Assembly: GCA_003864495.1 (NCBI GenBank)
Contig: ML133422.1
Span: 1,544,420-1,608,419 of the forward strand
DNA length: 64,000 nucleotides
Direction: 5' to 3'
Origin: Nemopilema nomurai
Taxonomy: Eukaryota; Cnidaria; Scyphozoa; Rhizostomeae; Rhizostomatidae
The notes beneath the pieces were generated by a model. The model ran no database searches. It was given only the letters and a program-made list of their open reading frames with translations, and was not told where the DNA came from. The position numbers and the translations under genes are program-made. Positions 62,101-64,000 of the stretch are shown here, piece after piece; position 1 is the stretch's first letter, and each line of letters opens with the position of its first letter.

Positions 62101-63616
62101 AACGTTTATTACGCTTCTTCTTCCTGCTTATCTCCTCTTTCAGACTCTGCATCTCCACATTCAGACTCAATATTGCCTGATCCCTCTCGGCTAGACCTCC
62201 CTGCAATGCCTCAATGGCAACTGTTGCCTTGTCCAACTCATTCTGATGCCCGCTCACTCTATTATCATGTTCGTTTCTCATACCTTCAACCTGATGCTCG
62301 AAAAACGCAAGACGATCTTCCACTAGGTTCTTGCTTTGCAATGCTTTTTCAAGCTCTACCTGGACATCTGCTAATGAAGATTGCAATATTTCACTCATCT
62401 CAGTGGCATTTCTTGCAGCATCTTCACCTTCCTGAATCTTGATTTTGTAGGCCGCAATTTCTTCATCCTGAACTTCAACTCTCCTTCTTAGATTTATTAT
62501 CTCTTCCTGACATTCAGAAATACTGTTCTGGCTCATTTCTATCTTTTCATTAAATTTCGACTCATTATCTTCCAATACTTTCTTTTTCTCAGTTCTTAAA
62601 CGTTCTACAATACTATCCTTTTCCTCAACAACTCGCTGAACTTCTTCTCGCATTTCTTGCATCGATTTCTCGATCTCTAATTTTTCGTTTCCTGTCTCAG
62701 CAATCGTTTCTTCGTGAGCTCCAATAACGGCAGAAAGCTCAGCAATTTCCGATTCATAGCTCTCTTCAAGCTCAGTCTGTCGTATTTCCATTGCTCTGAT
62801 CAAATCGAAGGCTTCTTCCAGTTCTATCTTGCTCCTACAACGACAGATTGAGTCATTCTGTTTACAAGACAAGATACGAAATCAAAACAAGATAAGGGTA
62901 AAAGAGAGACAAAAAGGAAATGGAGGAAACAGAAAGACACAGAAAGACACAGAAAGACACAGAAAGACACAGAAAAACATAGAAAGACACAGAAAAACAT
63001 AGAAAGACACAGAAAGGCACAGAGAGACAAAAAGGAAATGGAGGAAACAGAAAGACACAGAAAAACACAGAGAGATACAGAAAGACACAGAAAGGCACAG
63101 AGAGACAAAAAGGAAATGGAGGAAACAGAAAGACACAGAGAGACAGAAAGGAAATGGAGGAAACAGAAAGACACAGAAAGACACAGAGAGACAGAAAGGA
63201 AAACTGACAATGCCAAACGAAGGAGAGTGTGAAGACTTTCTAGCTACCTAAAAAGCCTGTTTCTCTTAAACACAGTCAGACTCCATGTAACATTCTAAAC
63301 ATGGCGAGCTTCAAAAAATAAGACAAACACGACATAAATACCTCTCTAGTTCTTCAACGCAGTCTGACAAGACCTGCTCATCAAACTTCGCATTCTCGAC
63401 CGCAGCGTCAGTCGTCTTCACACTAATCTTCGCCTGAAGCCTCGTGACTTCATCTTCAGCACTTTGCAGCCTCGATTCAGAATCAGCACGCATCGCCTCC
63501 GCCTCGTTCAATAACTCGAGCTGATGTTGTAGTTCAGTCGCTTTTTCATCTGATTGTGTCTTCAAAGCTTCATTGAGCTTCCCCATCTCGTCATTTGTCT
63601 CCCTTGCTTGGTGAAG
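59179..63616 (-). CDS. Tail-anchored golgin-like coiled-coil protein (3' part)
   Basis: Seven exons, N-terminus beyond the right edge: 63342-63616, 61460-62834, 61119-61189, 60823-60880, 60415-60525, 59958-60054, 59179-59270 (stop TAA). These make 692 residues in one frame. The first two exons (about 550 aa) are continuous heptad-rich coiled coil (for example LQHQLELLNEAEAMRADSES, QVSQFMREKEQLTENFELKV). A less helical acid/Pro part follows (MLPVATPSSVIDIDARSLSP), then helices LEEAREQILMLE/DSLQTWKDRC. The end is RRVLLMAYLLAIHVLAFMSI-YGLFT, one hydrophobic segment at the extreme C-terminus. Coiled coil plus a C-terminal anchor is the layout of Golgi tethers such as giantin, golgin-84 and CASP; the short tail is most like giantin, but the assignment is not firm. 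A tandem AG-AG acceptor precedes the last exon. Confidence 0.8.
59271..59274 (-). promoter_or_regulatory. Tandem splice acceptor (AGAG) before the anchor exon
   Basis: The minus-strand intron ends TTTATTTCCAGAG. Using the second AG (exon from 59270) gives R-MLPVRRV and the membrane anchor. Using the first AG (exon from 59272) gives QGCFL and a stop, removing the anchor. Which is used cannot be read from sequence; the frame and the hydrophobic tail favour the second. Confidence 0.55.
62885..63205. repeat. GAAAGACACA-type minisatellite in golgin intron
   Basis: Tandem 10-bp GAAAGACACA and related AGAGACA units, with an irregular higher-order block AAAAGGAAATGGAGGAAACA seen four times, in the intron between the exons at 62834 and 63342. 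Cysteine/serine-rich frames across it are artefacts. Confidence 0.92.
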
Positions 63617-64000
63617 CTGGGGATAAATCAAAGTATCTTTTTGAGTACCCCGATAAAAGCATCTCAAGGATCAAAGATGATCTAGTGCGACAGAGTATCT
63701 AATGCATTGAATCAAACAATGTTGAGAATGCTTCCGTAAGCTGGCTTTGGCTGGCCAAATACTCTTCAATAAGTTGGTGAAAAACTGTATAGCGAATAGT
63801 TGCAAAACGACTTCAAATGCTATAAGAAAGTAAAACACTAAAGGGCACATAAGACATACTAAGGGATACAAACAATCCCTTCCCAAGCAAATTTTGGTAT
63901 TCTTTTCTTATTACTGAGCAGGCCAAATGCTTCAACTACTTACATATAGATAGCAACTTTATTGGTCACCAAACACGAGACAAAAATGTAATTCAAAAAC
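63617..64000. other. Golgin intron reaching the right edge
   Basis: Upstream of the acceptor at 63617-63618. No further exon seen before the window ends. Confidence 0.5.

Noticed and set aside
62824..63216. Frames rich in Cys/Phe/Leu/Ser on the minus strand
   Set aside because: Produced by the GAAAGACACA minisatellite inside a golgin intron.
1..64000. CRISPR array, bacterial operon or prophage
   Set aside because: Spliced metazoan genes throughout; the regular arrays have no spacer/repeat alternation.

Overview
This is eukaryotic (animal) nuclear DNA, AT-rich, with small exons, GT-AG introns of about 0.2-3 kb, long gene-poor stretches and many short non-autonomous DNA transposons. The gene set (Syt7-like synaptotagmin, a two-CRD Dickkopf, a tail-anchored golgin, eL42 split after its start codon, thymidine phosphorylase) fits an early-branching metazoan. 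I favour a cnidarian, probably an anthozoan, but this is inference: no marker here settles the species. Exon models were built by hand from splice signals, reading-frame continuity and family resemblance. For every multi-exon model lying wholly in the window the summed exon length is an exact multiple of three.

Layout, left to right. 1-145 (-): first coding exon of a KIND-domain protein (PTPN13/FRMPD2 type) running off the left edge. 2511-4772 (-): complete five-exon RPL36A (eL42). 6019-7290 (+): decayed hAT-transposase-like gene broken by a 299-bp MITE. 8133-10588 and 16172-17907 (-): two tandem synaptotagmin genes with identical intron positions and phases. The right-hand copy is Syt7-like with C2 calcium ligands; the left-hand copy is diverged and has lost them. 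A 149-bp tandem repeat lies between them. 20886-23795: a homogeneous 169-bp satellite of about 17 units. 24-37 kb: mostly non-coding, with two 401-bp TA-flanked MITEs, two hAT-type MITEs and one TATA-driven 41-codon smORF near 30.8 kb.

37064-43978 (-): complete four-exon thymidine phosphorylase whose first intron holds several transposon remnants. 45377-45820 (+): intronless 147-aa coiled-coil protein. 47675-48307 (+): secreted His/Tyr-rich 210-aa protein. 49800-53327 (+): three-exon secreted 764-aa protein with no family I recognise. 55322-57936 (-): four-exon Dickkopf-3-like Wnt-pathway ligand with an unusually long N-glycosylated N-terminal region. 59179-63616 (-): the 3' seven exons of a coiled-coil golgin ending in a C-terminal membrane anchor; its N-terminus lies beyond the right edge.

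There is no operon logic. The themes are membrane traffic (two synaptotagmins, a golgin) and secreted or extracellular proteins (Dickkopf-like, two novel secreted proteins), beside housekeeping eL42 and thymidine phosphorylase. The items most worth following are the tandem synaptotagmin pair with a calcium-ligand-free member, the golgin tandem splice acceptor that would switch its membrane anchor on or off, the two unrecognised secreted proteins, the extended Dickkopf, and the 41-aa smORF.
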